DNA of 64,000 nt from Rossellomorea marisflavi (GTDB taxonomy: Bacteria > Bacillota > Bacilli > Bacillales > Bacillaceae_B), in contig CP033051.1 in the NCBI GenBank assembly GCA_003667865.1, forward strand, positions 2,878,501 through 2,942,500, written 5' to 3'. Both the position numbers and the translations under genes were made by a program. The first letter of the stretch is position 1. Each line of letters begins with the position of its first letter. The notes under the pieces were generated by a model. The model worked only from the letters and a program-made list of their open reading frames with translations. It was not told the DNA's origin and made no database searches. Shown one piece after another: positions 36,360-46,700 of the stretch.

Positions 36360-38276
36360 GTGAAAAGAGTATCAAATGTAACGGTTCGGAAACGTTTAGC
36401 TATTTCATTAGTTTTAGGTATTTTGATTTTTACAATAATTGATATACGTCTTGGTTATGTTCAATTTTACAAGGGGGACTGGTTGACAGGAAAAGCTAGA
36501 GATTCCTGGAGTCGTGAGATCCCATTCGAACCAGAACGTGGTAAGATTCTTGATCGTAATGGTGTTGAACTAGCAACAAATCAGAGTACTCCAACCGTAT
36601 TTGTTGTTCCAAGGCAAATAACGGATCCTGCTGCAACATCTGAGAAACTAGCTGCTGTGCTTAATATATCAGTAGAGAAAACCTATAAATATGTAACGAC
36701 ACGAGCATCAATGGTTCGAATTAATGAAGCCCGTAAAATCTCATATGAAAAGGCAAAAGAGGTAAGAGATTTGAATCTTAAAGGAGTTTACATAGGGGAG
36801 GATTCAAAAAGGTATTATCCATTTGGAAGTTATCTATCCCATGTATTAGGTTTTGCGGGCATTGATAATCAGGGATTGATGGGGCTTGAGCTATCGTATG
36901 ATGAAGAATTAAAGGGTGAGAAAGGTTCCGTTCAATTCTTTTCAGATGCGAAAGGGAAAAGAATGGGAGACATGGCAGACGATTATGAGGAGCCTGTTGA
37001 TGGTTTAGACCTAAGGCTAACGATTGATACAAACGTTCAGACCATTGTAGAAAGAGAGCTTGATATAGCAGAAGCAACCTATAATCCGGATGGAATGATT
37101 GCCATTGCTATGAACCCTAATAATGGTGAAATTCTCGCGATGTCGAGCAGACCGAATTTTGATCCAGCGAATTTCAGACATGTACCTCAAGAAATATATA
37201 ATCGTAATTTACCGATATGGAGTACCTATGAGCCTGGGTCAACGTTCAAAATCATTACATTAGCTGCAGCGTTAGAGGAAGAAGAGGTAGATTTATATAA
37301 GGATACTTTCCATGATTCAGGACATGTTGAGGTTGCAGGCTCCACTCTGCATTGTTGGAAGCGTGGAGGACATGGTTCTCAAACATTCCTAGAGGTTGTT
37401 CAGAACTCTTGTAACCCTGGTTTTGTTGAATTAGGCGAGAGGCTAGGTAAAGAAAGACTGTTCCAATATATAAAGGATTTTGGCTTTGGACAAAAAACAG
37501 GTATTGACCTTCAAGGTGAAGGAAAAGGGATATTATTTAATCTAGACCGTGTTGGTCCAGTTGAACAAGCAACAACTGCATTTGGACAGGGGGTTGCTGT
37601 AACACCAATCCAGCAGGTTGCGGCTGTTTCAGCAGCCGTTAACGGCGGAACGTTATACCAGCCTTATATTGCAAAAGAGCTAGTTGATCCGAATACAGGT
37701 GAGGTTGTCATGCGTAAAACCCCTCAAGCTAAGAAAAAAGTAATCTCTGAGAAAACTTCAAAGCAAATTAGAGAAGCGTTAGAAAGTGTTGTTGCACAGG
37801 GGACAGGGGGAAAAGCATTTGTTGATGGATATCGAGTCGGTGGAAAAACCGGAACAGCCCAAAAATCTAAAGCAGGTGGCGGATATTTAGAAAATAATCA
37901 TATCGTTTCCTTTATGGGAGTAGCTCCAGCAAATGACCCTCAAATCGTTGTATATTTAGCAGTTGATAATCCGAAAGGTACGATTCAGTTTGGTGGAGTT
38001 GTAGCAGCTCCGATTGCAGGGGAAATCATTGGTGATAGCTTGCAGGCTATGGGTGTTCCGAAGCAAAAAGACCAAATTGAAAAGAAAATGAAATGGGATG
38101 ATATACCGCTTATAGAAGCACCGGATCTTGTTGGTTTAACAAAACAAGAGCTTCAACAAAAGTTATATACACTTAATTTAGAAATAAGTGGTGAAGGTGG
38201 TAAGGTAGTAAGTCAGGCTCCAGAACCTGGTGTGAAAATTAAAGAAGGTTCAACCATTAGGGTTCATTTAGAATAG
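36360..38276 (+). CDS. spoVD: Stage V sporulation protein D, spore-cortex transpeptidase
   Basis: The 638-residue class B penicillin-binding protein has an N-terminal membrane anchor (about 12-30), a pedestal domain, and a transpeptidase domain with serine 294 in STFK, NSCNPGF-type second motif and KTGTAQ, ending in one PASTA domain (about 578-638). It makes cortex peptidoglycan in the mother cell with SpoVE. GTG start with GGGGAGG. Length is close to B. subtilis SpoVD (646). Confidence 0.95.
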   Translation: MKRVSNVTVRKRLAISLVLGILIFTIIDIRLGYVQFYKGDWLTGKARDSWSREIPFEPERGKILDRNGVELATNQSTPTVFVVPRQITDPAATSEKLAAVLNISVEKTYKYVTTRASMVRINEARKISYEKAKEVRDLNLKGVYIGEDSKRYYPFGSYLSHVLGFAGIDNQGLMGLELSYDEELKGEKGSVQFFSDAKGKRMGDMADDYEEPVDGLDLRLTIDTNVQTIVERELDIAEATYNPDGMIAIAMNPNNGEILAMSSRPNFDPANFRHVPQEIYNRNLPIWSTYEPGSTFKIITLAAALEEEEVDLYKDTFHDSGHVEVAGSTLHCWKRGGHGSQTFLEVVQNSCNPGFVELGERLGKERLFQYIKDFGFGQKTGIDLQGEGKGILFNLDRVGPVEQATTAFGQGVAVTPIQQVAAVSAAVNGGTLYQPYIAKELVDPNTGEVVMRKTPQAKKKVISEKTSKQIREALESVVAQGTGGKAFVDGYRVGGKTGTAQKSKAGGGYLENNHIVSFMGVAPANDPQIVVYLAVDNPKGTIQFGGVVAAPIAGEIIGDSLQAMGVPKQKDQIEKKMKWDDIPLIEAPDLVGLTKQELQQKLYTLNLEISGEGGKVVSQAPEPGVKIKEGSTIRVHLE

Positions 38277-38474
38277 AATGAGAGGGGAATGGTGTGAATG
38301 CCATGCTATGGAACTGTAAAAATAAGATGATACTAGTTTCATAGCAAGTTTCTCATCAATCTCCTTCTATTTTTCATAAATGTTTCGTATCAATATAATA
38401 ATGGTGCATAGATTTTGCCCTTGTATTTATGTAAAATAAACTAAGGTTGCTTTCTACCATTGAGGAGTGAAAAC

Positions 38475-39935
38475 ATGAAATTGCATACTTTGCTTGAAGT
38501 ATTGCCGTTATACACATTACAGGGAGAAGGAAATCCTGAAATTACGAATATTAGAAATCACCATGAAAAAGTTAAAGCGGGTGATTTATTTATTTGTATA
38601 GCGGGATTAGATGTGGACAGTCATACCTTAGCAAAGGAAGCAGTAAACAATGGTGCAGTTGCTCTCCTGTCAGAAAGACCATTAGACGTTGAAGTACCTG
38701 TTGTAATCGTTCCGGATTCAAAAAAAGCAATGGCTGTTATAGCAGATTTTTTTTATAATCAGCCATCACATGAGCTACTATTAGTAGGGGTAACGGGAAC
38801 AAACGGTAAAACCACTACCACACATCTAATTGAAAAAATATATTCGTTTTCTGGAATGAAAACAGGCTTAATTGGTACGCTTTATGTTAAAATCGGTGAA
38901 GAGCTTGAACCGATCTCTAATACGACACCTGACAGCTTAACACTACAACAAACATTCCGGCGTTTTTGTAATGCTGATGTAAAGGCATCGGTAATGGAAG
39001 TATCTTCTCATGCGCTCGTTCAAGGAAGGGTCCATGGGTGTGATTATGATATTGCTGTATTTACAAACCTTTCTCAGGACCATTTAGACTATCATAAAAC
39101 AATGGAAGAATACCGAAATGCTAAAGGCCTGCTATTTTCGCAACTTGGAAACTCATATTTCAAAAACCATCCAAAATATGCAGTCATTAACCTAGATGAT
39201 CCAAATGCTGATTTCTTCATGAAATTGACTTCAGCACATGTTATTACATATGGACTACAATCCGAAGCATATATTCGAGCTAAAAACCTTGAACTTACCC
39301 CAGATGGATCAGCATTTACGATTTCAACCCCGCAGGGGGAATATGCAGTGAAACTGAAACTAGCTGGTAAATTCAATGTCTATAATGCACTTGCAGCCAT
39401 CTCAACTGCTTATGTATCTGATATCCCGATTAAAAAGGCGATTGAAGCTTTAGAGCAGGTTGGGGGAGTTAGTGGACGGTTTGAATCTGTTAAGGAAGAC
39501 CAGGCATTTTCAGTTATTGTAGATTATGCTCATACACCTGATGGATTGAAGAACGTCCTAGAAACAATTCAAACTATATCAAAAGGAAATATATATGTGG
39601 TTGTTGGCTGTGGTGGTGATCGTGATAAAGGGAAACGTCCAATCATGGCAAATATAGCTTGTGAGTATAGTGACTATGCTATTTTTACTTCTGATAATCC
39701 GAGAATGGAAAATCCATTAGAAATTTTAAAGGATATGGAATCAGGAGTCATTGGTGAAAATTATGAACTAGTTGTTGACCGGAAAGAAGCCATAACGAAG
39801 GCCATTCAAATGGCAACAAATGATGATGTTGTTCTCATAGCAGGAAAAGGGCATGAAACCTATCAAGTTGTTGGGAAGCAAGTTCTATCATTCGATGACC
39901 GTGAAGTTGCGAGAAACGCAATTAGGGAGTTATAA
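38475..39935 (+). CDS. murE: UDP-MurNAc-L-Ala-D-Glu:meso-diaminopimelate ligase
   Basis: The 486-residue Mur ligase adds the third stem-peptide residue. The P-loop [11 protein letters not shown] lies near residues 108-118, and the DNPR specificity motif at 407-410 indicates meso-diaminopimelate rather than lysine. The ATG follows GAGGAG; a TTG at 38460 overlaps that site. The upstream 180 bases contain a weak hairpin at 38304-38345 (GCTATG/CATAGC) but no clear promoter. Confidence 0.96.
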   Translation: MKLHTLLEVLPLYTLQGEGNPEITNIRNHHEKVKAGDLFICIAGLDVDSHTLAKEAVNNGAVALLSERPLDVEVPVVIVPDSKKAMAVIADFFYNQPSHELLLVGVTGTNGKTTTTHLIEKIYSFSGMKTGLIGTLYVKIGEELEPISNTTPDSLTLQQTFRRFCNADVKASVMEVSSHALVQGRVHGCDYDIAVFTNLSQDHLDYHKTMEEYRNAKGLLFSQLGNSYFKNHPKYAVINLDDPNADFFMKLTSAHVITYGLQSEAYIRAKNLELTPDGSAFTISTPQGEYAVKLKLAGKFNVYNALAAISTAYVSDIPIKKAIEALEQVGGVSGRFESVKEDQAFSVIVDYAHTPDGLKNVLETIQTISKGNIYVVVGCGGDRDKGKRPIMANIACEYSDYAIFTSDNPRMENPLEILKDMESGVIGENYELVVDRKEAITKAIQMATNDDVVLIAGKGHETYQVVGKQVLSFDDREVARNAIREL

Positions 39936-39938
39936 AAT

Positions 39939-40391
39939 ATGTTGTTTTTGAAAGACCTTGATACATTCTTATCCCAACAAAATGGCTTGAAACTTGCAGA
40001 CGTTCCGATATTGACTATTTCTATAACATGTAGTGAGAATATGTATAAAGGCCTCTATATCCCAATTCATGAAGAAATAAATATTCTTCAAGCAATTCAC
40101 GAAGGGGCTATCGGAGCGGTTATTTCTTCAAAAGATAAAGTGCCATCCCATGTACCAACGCATTTTCCATTATTTGTGACAGAGGACCTAATCCAGACAA
40201 TTCAGGAGTTACTTCAAAATTATTATCAAAAAATGAAACAAGAAGAGTGGGAAACTATGACAAATTTTATCTTTTATAGTGAAGATATTCTTATTAAACA
40301 ATATACTTCATATGATATTGCAGTAGATGAACAATACGTAAAAATACTAAGGATTATAAACCAAGAAAGAAAAGGAGGGGAGAAAAGATGA
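39939..40391 (+). CDS. Stand-alone protein resembling the N-terminal domain of MurF
   Basis: The 150-residue protein sits where many Firmicutes carry murF. Its first 95 residues follow the UDP-substrate domain of Mur[43 protein letters not shown]. There is no P-loop, no ATP-binding domain and no C-terminal ligase domain, so it cannot be an active ligase. It is not plain debris: it has an AGGGAG ribosome site three bases after murE and overlaps the mraY start (ATGA). It may be a shrunken remnant kept for coupling or a substrate-binding partner. Confidence 0.7.
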   Translation: MLFLKDLDTFLSQQNGLKLADVPILTISITCSENMYKGLYIPIHEEINILQAIHEGAIGAVISSKDKVPSHVPTHFPLFVTEDLIQTIQELLQNYYQKMKQEEWETMTNFIFYSEDILIKQYTSYDIAVDEQYVKILRIINQERKGGEKR

Positions 40392-41365
40392 TGGAGCAAG
40401 TAATTATCTATACCATTATTTTAGGGTTTATCATTTCGGTCCTGCTTTCTCCATTTTTCATCCCCTTCTTAAGAAGGTTAAAGTTTGGTCAAAGCATACG
40501 AGATGAAGGACCTAAATCACATCAGAAAAAGTCAGGTACACCAACAATGGGTGGGATTGTCTTCTTATTATCAATCGTTATTACGACCATTGTCATGACG
40601 AATAAATTTCAGCCAGGATTAGAAGTGAATACGTATTTACTTCTTTTAGTAACGGTTGGTTTCGGCTTACTTGGTTTTTTAGATGACTTTATAAAAGTGG
40701 TTATGAAAAGAAATCTAGGGTTGACATCGAAGCAAAAGTTACTAGGTCAAATTGTTATCGCTGCTATATTCTACTTTGTGTTAAGGCAGACCGGCTTTGA
40801 TTCTAGTTTAACGATTCCATTAACAGACTTTTCGATTGATCTTGGTTGGGGATATATCCTTCTTATCATCTTCTGGTTGGTAGGTTTTTCAAATGCTACA
40901 AACTTAACAGATGGCCTTGATGGACTAGTATCTGGTACAGCAGCAATTGCATTTGGTGCTCTTGGCGTTCTTGCATGGTCTGGAGGACATGAGGCAACGG
41001 CAATCTTTTCAGTGGCAGTAGTGGGAGCCGTATTAGGTTTTCTTGTGTTTAATGCACATCCTGCGAAGGTCTTTATGGGGGACACTGGATCACTCGCTTT
41101 GGGTGGGGCGATCGCAGCAATTGCAATATTAATTAAGCAAGAAATCTTGTTAGTATTAATTGGTGGTGTTTTTGTTATCGAAACATTGTCAGTTATAATA
41201 CAAGTTATTTCGTTTAAAACTACAGGAAAGCGCATTTTTAGAATGAGCCCGCTACACCACCACTATGAACTAGTAGGTTGGTCTGAATGGAGAGTTGTCG
41301 TGACTTTCTGGACTGTAGGGCTTTTATTTGCTGTGCTAGGAATATATATCGAGGTGTGGTTATAA
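40391..41365 (+). CDS. mraY: Phospho-MurNAc-pentapeptide translocase
   Basis: The 324-residue integral membrane enzyme makes lipid I on undecaprenyl phosphate. Ten membrane segments and the catalytic stretches [18 protein letters not shown] and the [13 protein letters not shown] loop are present. The second of two adjacent ATG codons gives the B. subtilis N-terminus MEQV; the start overlaps the upstream stop, so translation is coupled. Confidence 0.97.
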   Translation: MEQVIIYTIILGFIISVLLSPFFIPFLRRLKFGQSIRDEGPKSHQKKSGTPTMGGIVFLLSIVITTIVMTNKFQPGLEVNTYLLLLVTVGFGLLGFLDDFIKVVMKRNLGLTSKQKLLGQIVIAAIFYFVLRQTGFDSSLTIPLTDFSIDLGWGYILLIIFWLVGFSNATNLTDGLDGLVSGTAAIAFGALGVLAWSGGHEATAIFSVAVVGAVLGFLVFNAHPAKVFMGDTGSLALGGAIAAIAILIKQEILLVLIGGVFVIETLSVIIQVISFKTTGKRIFRMSPLHHHYELVGWSEWRVVVTFWTVGLLFAVLGIYIEVWL

Positions 41366-41366
41366 T

Positions 41367-42719
41367 TTGAAAAATATAACAGCGTATCAACATAAAAAAA
41401 TATTAGTATTAGGTTTAGCGAAAAGTGGAGTTAGTGCAGCTTCACTTTTACATAAACTTGGTGCATTTGTAACCGTAAATGATCAGAAACCTCTAGAACA
41501 AAACCCAGAAGCTAGAGCATTATTAGAGCAGGGGATAAAGGTTATTTGTGGAGGACATCCCATTGATCTGCTAGATGAAGGATTTGAATATATTGTAAAG
41601 AATCCAGGGATTCCATATAGTAACCCAATTGTAGCAGGTGCTATTAACAGAGGAATACCAGTTATTACTGAGGTTGAATTGGCTTATCAGATCTCAGAAG
41701 CTGACATGATTGCCATAACAGGAACAAATGGTAAAACGACAACAACTACATTAATTTATGAGATTCTAAAAGCAGATAAACAAACGCCTAAAATAGCAGG
41801 GAATATCGGTACTGTTGCCTCAGAAGTGGCTCAAACTGCGAAAAAAGAAGATAAAATGGTGATAGAACTTTCTTCATTTCAGTTAATGGGTATTGAGGAG
41901 TTCAAACCCCATATAGCAATCATTACAAATCTCTATGAGGCACATATAGACTATCATGGAACAAAAGACGAATATTGGTTAGCGAAAACAAATATAACGA
42001 AAAATCAAACTGAAGAAGACTATTTAGTTATTAATGCAGATCAACAAGAACATATTCATCTTTTTGAACATTCTCGTGCAAATAAAATTTTCTTCTCAAC
42101 GAAAAAGAAGTTAGAACAAGGTGCATGTTTTTATAATGGTGCGCTTTATTTTAATGGAGAGAAAATTATTACATCTGATCAAATTGTTCTTCCAGGTGCT
42201 CACAATTATGAGAATATCTTATGTGCAATTATTGCAGCGAAAATCTCTGGGTCTAGTAACAGTGCTATAAAAGAAGTGTTAACGACTTTCTCAGGTGTAA
42301 AACATCGTACCCAATTCGTTGGAGAATGGTCTAGTAGAAAGTTTTATAATGATTCAAAAGCTACTAACTCACTTGCGACGAAAAGTGCCTTATCTGCTTT
42401 TGAACAACCTGTAATTTTATTAGCGGGTGGACTTGACCGAGGTAATGATTTTGACGATTTAATTCCATACTTTAAAGGGGTTAAGGCGCTCATTACATTT
42501 GGTGAAACGAAAGAGAAACTTGCTCTTACTGGTCAAAAAGCAGGGATACAAATAATTAAAACTGTCGATAATGTGGAAAAGGCTGTGCCTGTAGCGTATG
42601 AACTGTCCGAAGAGGGAGATGTCATTTTATTATCACCAGCATGTGCAAGTTGGGATCAATATCGAACTTTTGAAGAACGAGGTGACATTTTTATCAACGC
42701 GGTGCATAAACTTTTATAA
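41367..42719 (+). CDS. murD: UDP-MurNAc-L-alanine:D-glutamate ligase
   Basis: The 450-residue Mur ligase adds D-glutamate, the second stem-peptide residue. It has an N-terminal Rossmann-like domain ([13 protein letters not shown]), the P-loop [12 protein letters not shown] near 117-128, and the C-terminal motif [13 protein letters not shown]. The TTG start follows GAGGTG, one base after mraY ends. Confidence 0.96.
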   Translation: MKNITAYQHKKILVLGLAKSGVSAASLLHKLGAFVTVNDQKPLEQNPEARALLEQGIKVICGGHPIDLLDEGFEYIVKNPGIPYSNPIVAGAINRGIPVITEVELAYQISEADMIAITGTNGKTTTTTLIYEILKADKQTPKIAGNIGTVASEVAQTAKKEDKMVIELSSFQLMGIEEFKPHIAIITNLYEAHIDYHGTKDEYWLAKTNITKNQTEEDYLVINADQQEHIHLFEHSRANKIFFSTKKKLEQGACFYNGALYFNGEKIITSDQIVLPGAHNYENILCAIIAAKISGSSNSAIKEVLTTFSGVKHRTQFVGEWSSRKFYNDSKATNSLATKSALSAFEQPVILLAGGLDRGNDFDDLIPYFKGVKALITFGETKEKLALTGQKAGIQIIKTVDNVEKAVPVAYELSEEGDVILLSPACASWDQYRTFEERGDIFINAVHKLL

Positions 42720-42827
42720 GGGCTTGTCTTTCATATGAGCAGTAGTGGTCTCTAAGCATCTAGAATGACAAAAGGAAAGAGATTTTGCTTGAAAGGGCTC
42801 AAATAAGTCTACTAGAGGTGTTGGAGA

Positions 42828-43928
42828 TTGCCTTTGAAAAAAACGACTCCTGACTTTATTTTAATTCTCGTTACCTTGTCGCTGCTTGCCATTGGCTTAG
42901 TCATGGTTTATAGCGCAAGTGCAGTTTGGGCTGATTACAAGTTTGATGATTCCTTCTTTTTTGCCAAAAGGCAAATGCTATTTGCTTGTGTAGGGATTTT
43001 CGCTATGTTTTTCATTATGAATGTTGAATATTTAACATGGAAAGACTGGTCGAAGATTTTGGTGATTGTATGTTTTGTTTTATTAGTTCTTGTTCTAATA
43101 CCAGGGATTGGTGTTTTGAGAAATGGATCGAGAAGCTGGATAGGGGTTGGAGCCTTTTCTATACAGCCTTCAGAATTTATGAAGTTAGCTATGATTGCTT
43201 TCTTGGCTAAATATCTATCTGAAAAACAAAAATACATCACATCCTTTACAAAAGGTGTGTTACCAGCACTTGCACTTGTCTTCACAGCATTTGGAATGAT
43301 TATGCTTCAGCCAGACTTAGGTACAGGAACCGTGATGGTTGGGACCTGTGTTGTCATGATATTTATTGCAGGAGCGAGAGTACGTCATTTTGTCGGATTA
43401 GGTTTAATTGGATTAGTTGGGTTTATTGCACTTATACTGTCAGCTCCCTACCGAATTAAAAGGATCACATCCTTTATGGATCCTTGGCAGGATGCACTTG
43501 GAAGTGGATTTCAAATTATCCAGTCCTTGTACGCAATAGGACCTGGAGGACTATTTGGACTAGGATTGGGACAAAGTAGACAGAAGTTCTTCTACCTTCC
43601 AGAACCTCAGAATGATTTTATTTTTGCTATTATTGCAGAGGAATTAGGGTTTATTGGTGGGAGTTTTGTATTATTATTATTTGCTCTGTTATTATGGCGA
43701 GGGATTAGAATTGCACTTGGAGCTCCTGACTTATACGGAACATTTTTAGCAGTAGGCGTTGTTTCCATGATAGCGATTCAAGTGATGATAAATGTTGGAG
43801 TGGTGATTGGTCTTATGCCAGTAACAGGGATCACACTACCGTTTTTAAGTTATGGAGGGTCTTCCTTAACGCTAATGCTGATGGCTGTAGGTGTCCTTTT
43901 AAATGTTAGTCGCTATTCTCGTATATAA
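42828..43928 (+). CDS. spoVE: Stage V sporulation protein E, SEDS glycosyltransferase
   Basis: The 366-residue SEDS-family protein polymerises cortex glycan during sporulation together with SpoVD. Ten membrane segments and the SEDS signatures YSASAVWAD, QPSEFMKLA, QPDLGTG and LPFLSYGGSSL are present. The TTG at 42828 gives an N-terminus colinear with B. subtilis; a TTG at 42834 is also possible. murG, which follows spoVE in B. subtilis, is missing; a terminator comes next. Confidence 0.95.
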   Translation: MPLKKTTPDFILILVTLSLLAIGLVMVYSASAVWADYKFDDSFFFAKRQMLFACVGIFAMFFIMNVEYLTWKDWSKILVIVCFVLLVLVLIPGIGVLRNGSRSWIGVGAFSIQPSEFMKLAMIAFLAKYLSEKQKYITSFTKGVLPALALVFTAFGMIMLQPDLGTGTVMVGTCVVMIFIAGARVRHFVGLGLIGLVGFIALILSAPYRIKRITSFMDPWQDALGSGFQIIQSLYAIGPGGLFGLGLGQSRQKFFYLPEPQNDFIFAIIAEELGFIGGSFVLLLFALLLWRGIRIALGAPDLYGTFLAVGVVSMIAIQVMINVGVVIGLMPVTGITLPFLSYGGSSLTLMLMAVGVLLNVSRYSRI

Positions 43929-43936
43929 TATTAAAA

Positions 43937-43985
43937 GCTGAACTATTTGGGTGGTTTTAGTCCATATAGTTCAGTTTTTTTGTTT
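43937..43985 (+). terminator. Terminator after spoVE
   Basis: CTGAACTAT pairs with ATAGTTCAG and is followed by seven T residues. It closes the murE-spoVE operon at the point where murG-murB would be expected. Confidence 0.85.
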
Positions 43986-44367
43986 TTTCGTGAATCCCTA
44001 TTGTTGAATTGAAGTCCACCGAAAGAAAACGAATCGGATTAAAGTCCTATTTTTATAAAGTAAATCCAAAATATAGTGTTTTCCTTAGGAATTGTCAGAA
44101 AAAAATGCTACAATTTATACATATTATTTGGTCTACATTATGGAAAGCTCTATATTAGGGATTCAAAAAGACCTTCCTATTTTTATAAATACTTTATGAG
44201 TGTAGCTTAATAGATGAAGTATAAAATGAGCGGTATTTAAGAGAATCGTGAAAAATGGAAAAATATAAACGTATTATTCCTCTTTTAACATCTTTTCCCT
44301 TCATATAAAATAGAGGTATTACATGTATTAATAAAGAATTTTATAGGCTTTACGGGGGAACGAGAAC
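43986..44367. other. Gene-free gap in place of murG-murB
   Basis: No open frame of note is found. The stretch is AT-rich. A weak sigma-A promoter candidate is TTGTCA at 44092 with TATACA at 44116 (18-base spacer), which could drive divIB. No remnant of murG or murB could be recognised. Confidence 0.5.
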
Positions 44368-45156
44368 ATGAAAAATAAAATAAAGGTCGTTTCATTAGAG
44401 GATCGAGTACCAAAACTAAAACAGCATAGAAAAAAGAAAGCAAATAGGCGACTTCTATTTTTATTAACCCTCTTTTTAGTTCTAATTTTATCTGTACTTT
44501 ATTTTCAATCCTCATTTAGCCGAGTCCATTCGGTTGACGTGACAGGAAATGAACTAATTCAAAAGGATGAGATTATTACTATTAGCGGAATTAAGAAGGG
44601 TGATAATGTCTGGGGAATTAACCGCAATGAAGTGAAAAGTATCCTTGAAAAAGAAGCAGAGATACAATCAGCAAAAGTGAAATTAATATTTCCAAACAAA
44701 ATTGTTCTTCATATAGAGGAATTTAAAAAAGAGGCATACCTAGTAGATGAAAGTAACTTTTATGTCATCCTATCAAATGGAAAAGTACTAGCACAACCAG
44801 AATCAACAATGACACCAGTAGATGCACCTCTATTGAGGGGATTTAAAGAAGATGCAACATTAGAAAGTATGATTGAACAACTTAATGAACTTCCAGAGGA
44901 AGTGCAGAATTTAATTTCGGAAATTATTTTACAACCTAAAAATACAGACCCATTACATATCACGCTCTTTATGAATGATGGCTATGAGGTAAGTGCTACC
45001 ATCCGAACATTCTCTGAAAAAATGGTTCATTATCCATCGATTGTGAGTCAAATAGATCCCTCCAAGAAGGGGATCATAGACCTCGAAGTCGGTTCCTATT
45101 TTAGAGCTTATGAAACGGAAGGTGAAGAGGATGAAAAAGAGGAAAGCGAGAGGTAA
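44368..45156 (+). CDS. divIB: Cell division protein DivIB (FtsQ family)
   Basis: The 262-residue bitopic protein has a basic cytoplasmic N-terminus, a membrane segment (about 30-48), a POTRA domain (about 50-120; VHSVDVTGNELIQKDEII) and the beta domain typical of DivIB/FtsQ. It stabilises FtsL at the septum. The ATG follows ACGGGGGAA. ylxW starts inside its last codons. Confidence 0.94.
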   Translation: MKNKIKVVSLEDRVPKLKQHRKKKANRRLLFLLTLFLVLILSVLYFQSSFSRVHSVDVTGNELIQKDEIITISGIKKGDNVWGINRNEVKSILEKEAEIQSAKVKLIFPNKIVLHIEEFKKEAYLVDESNFYVILSNGKVLAQPESTMTPVDAPLLRGFKEDATLESMIEQLNELPEEVQNLISEIILQPKNTDPLHITLFMNDGYEVSATIRTFSEKMVHYPSIVSQIDPSKKGIIDLEVGSYFRAYETEGEEDEKEESER

Positions 45157-45841
45157 ACAGGTCATCTTCTCTTTAATTTGTTTAGTCTTTGGTTTTATTG
45201 TTGCATTTTCATACAGTGTTGCGAATACAAAGAATAAATCAAATAACCCAACAGATGGCCAATGGAAGCAAGAAGAGCAACTAAGAGACCAAATTATAGC
45301 TCAGCAACAAAAAAACAACGAGCTTCAAAAGGAACTGTACGATATTCAGGATCAAATTGTTAAAATTGAAGAAGAGTTGTCTAGTGAAGAACAAATACTT
45401 TTTAATCTAGCTGAAGATGCAGAAAAGTATCGTGTTTATTTAGGAAAAGTCAAAGTTCATGGTCCTGGCGTTCAGGTCACTCTTTCTGATGCAGATTACA
45501 AGCCTACTGAAGAAGAGAATGTGAACAATTATATTGTTCATGAACAACATGTATTTAAAGTAATTAATGAATTGTATATTTCAGGAGCTTCTGCAGTTGC
45601 CATAAATGGACAGCGCTTAAAACATAATTCGTATATTCTATGTAATGGCCCTGTTATTACTGTTGATGGAAAACAATTTAAGGCACCATTTGAAATAACA
45701 GCTATAGGTGATTCAGAAGTGCTGACATCTGCTATGAATATTACAGGTGGCGTTCGCGACCAACTTGTTAATGAAAACATTAGTTTTTCAATAGAGAAGA
45801 AATCAGAAATTGTTTTAGATCCAATTATTGTAGAATCTTGA
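45131..45841 (+). CDS. ylxW: DUF881 protein YlxW
   Basis: The 236-residue protein has an N-terminal membrane anchor (about 10-28), a coiled coil (about 45-100) and the DUF881 domain (VHGPGVQVTLSDA, AVAINGQRL, NGPVITVDG). The function is unknown; the family lies between divIB and ftsA in bacilli. The start overlaps divIB by 26 bases and is chosen because AAGGTGAAGAGG precedes it. Confidence 0.9.
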   Translation: MKKRKARGKQVIFSLICLVFGFIVAFSYSVANTKNKSNNPTDGQWKQEEQLRDQIIAQQQKNNELQKELYDIQDQIVKIEEELSSEEQILFNLAEDAEKYRVYLGKVKVHGPGVQVTLSDADYKPTEEENVNNYIVHEQHVFKVINELYISGASAVAINGQRLKHNSYILCNGPVITVDGKQFKAPFEITAIGDSEVLTSAMNITGGVRDQLVNENISFSIEKKSEIVLDPIIVES

Positions 45842-45971
45842 TTTTTTTAGCTATACATCATAGCTTTTTCAGGTTATGATATTAAAGCTAAAATGAGTGA
45901 TTGAGGCATTGATTACGAAAACAATGTTATGCAAACTTTTAAACAGGTTTATAGAAAGTAAGGTGAAGCGT

Positions 45972-46697
45972 ATGGGAAGTAAGCTGAATATTAGCTTTAC
46001 TGTTATAACAGTGATTATTGGCTTGATGATCGCCATACAATTTCAAACAGTTAAAGAGCCTGTTGTTCGTGATACACGTGATATTTGGGAACTGAGAGAG
46101 GATCTTTTAAAAGAAAAAGAATTAAATTCAAATTTATATGCTGAGCTACGTGAAGTAAAAGATAAGCTAGAACAGTATGAAAATGAAGTAGATTCAAGCC
46201 CAGAGCTAGCATTGAAAAAAACCTTGCAAGAATTAGAAGCTGAAGTCGGATTAACTGAAAAAACAGGAGCTGGCTTAATATTAACGGTCGAACCTGCAAT
46301 AGAAGGTATTCTTTTAGGGGAAAAGGCTACTACCGTATCTCCTGATTTAATTGAGAGGCTTATAAATGAATTGAATCGGTTTGAGGCACAGGAAATTTCG
46401 ATTGATGGACAAAGACTAATTAATACTTCTGTTATAAGAGATATAAATGGAGAAACGAAAGTAAATGGTTATTCAATCCGAACGGTGCCTTTTGAAATCA
46501 GAGTGCTTACAAAGGATTTGGATACTGCGAAGAAACTATATAATCGCATGCAGGTCTCACAATCAATTGAGGATTTTTTTATTGATAACCTTCGAGTAAC
46601 AATCTCAAAACCTCATGAAGAGATTACATTGCCTCCATATGAAGATTCAATTCGTGTACGAATGATGGAAGCGGTAAAGGAAAAAGGAGGGAACTAA
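45972..46697 (+). CDS. ylxX: DUF881 protein YlxX
   Basis: The 241-residue paralogue of YlxW has a membrane anchor (about 8-24), a coiled coil (about 40-90) and DUF881 (GAGLILTVEP, EISIDGQRL). The ATG has AAGGTGA upstream; earlier in-frame starts have none. The two DUF881 proteins in tandem suggest a heteromeric extracellular assembly near the division site, which is inference. Confidence 0.88.
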   Translation: MGSKLNISFTVITVIIGLMIAIQFQTVKEPVVRDTRDIWELREDLLKEKELNSNLYAELREVKDKLEQYENEVDSSPELALKKTLQELEAEVGLTEKTGAGLILTVEPAIEGILLGEKATTVSPDLIERLINELNRFEAQEISIDGQRLINTSVIRDINGETKVNGYSIRTVPFEIRVLTKDLDTAKKLYNRMQVSQSIEDFFIDNLRVTISKPHEEITLPPYEDSIRVRMMEAVKEKGGN

Positions 46698-46700
46698 TAT

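Noticed and set aside
40771-41235. 154-codon minus-strand frame in mraY
   Set aside because: It mirrors the codon pattern of mraY, has no ribosome site and lies fully inside an essential gene.
44092-44121. Sigma-A promoter for divIB
   Set aside because: TTGTCA-N18-TATACA is a mediocre match in very AT-rich DNA. It is noted in the gap entry but not listed separately.
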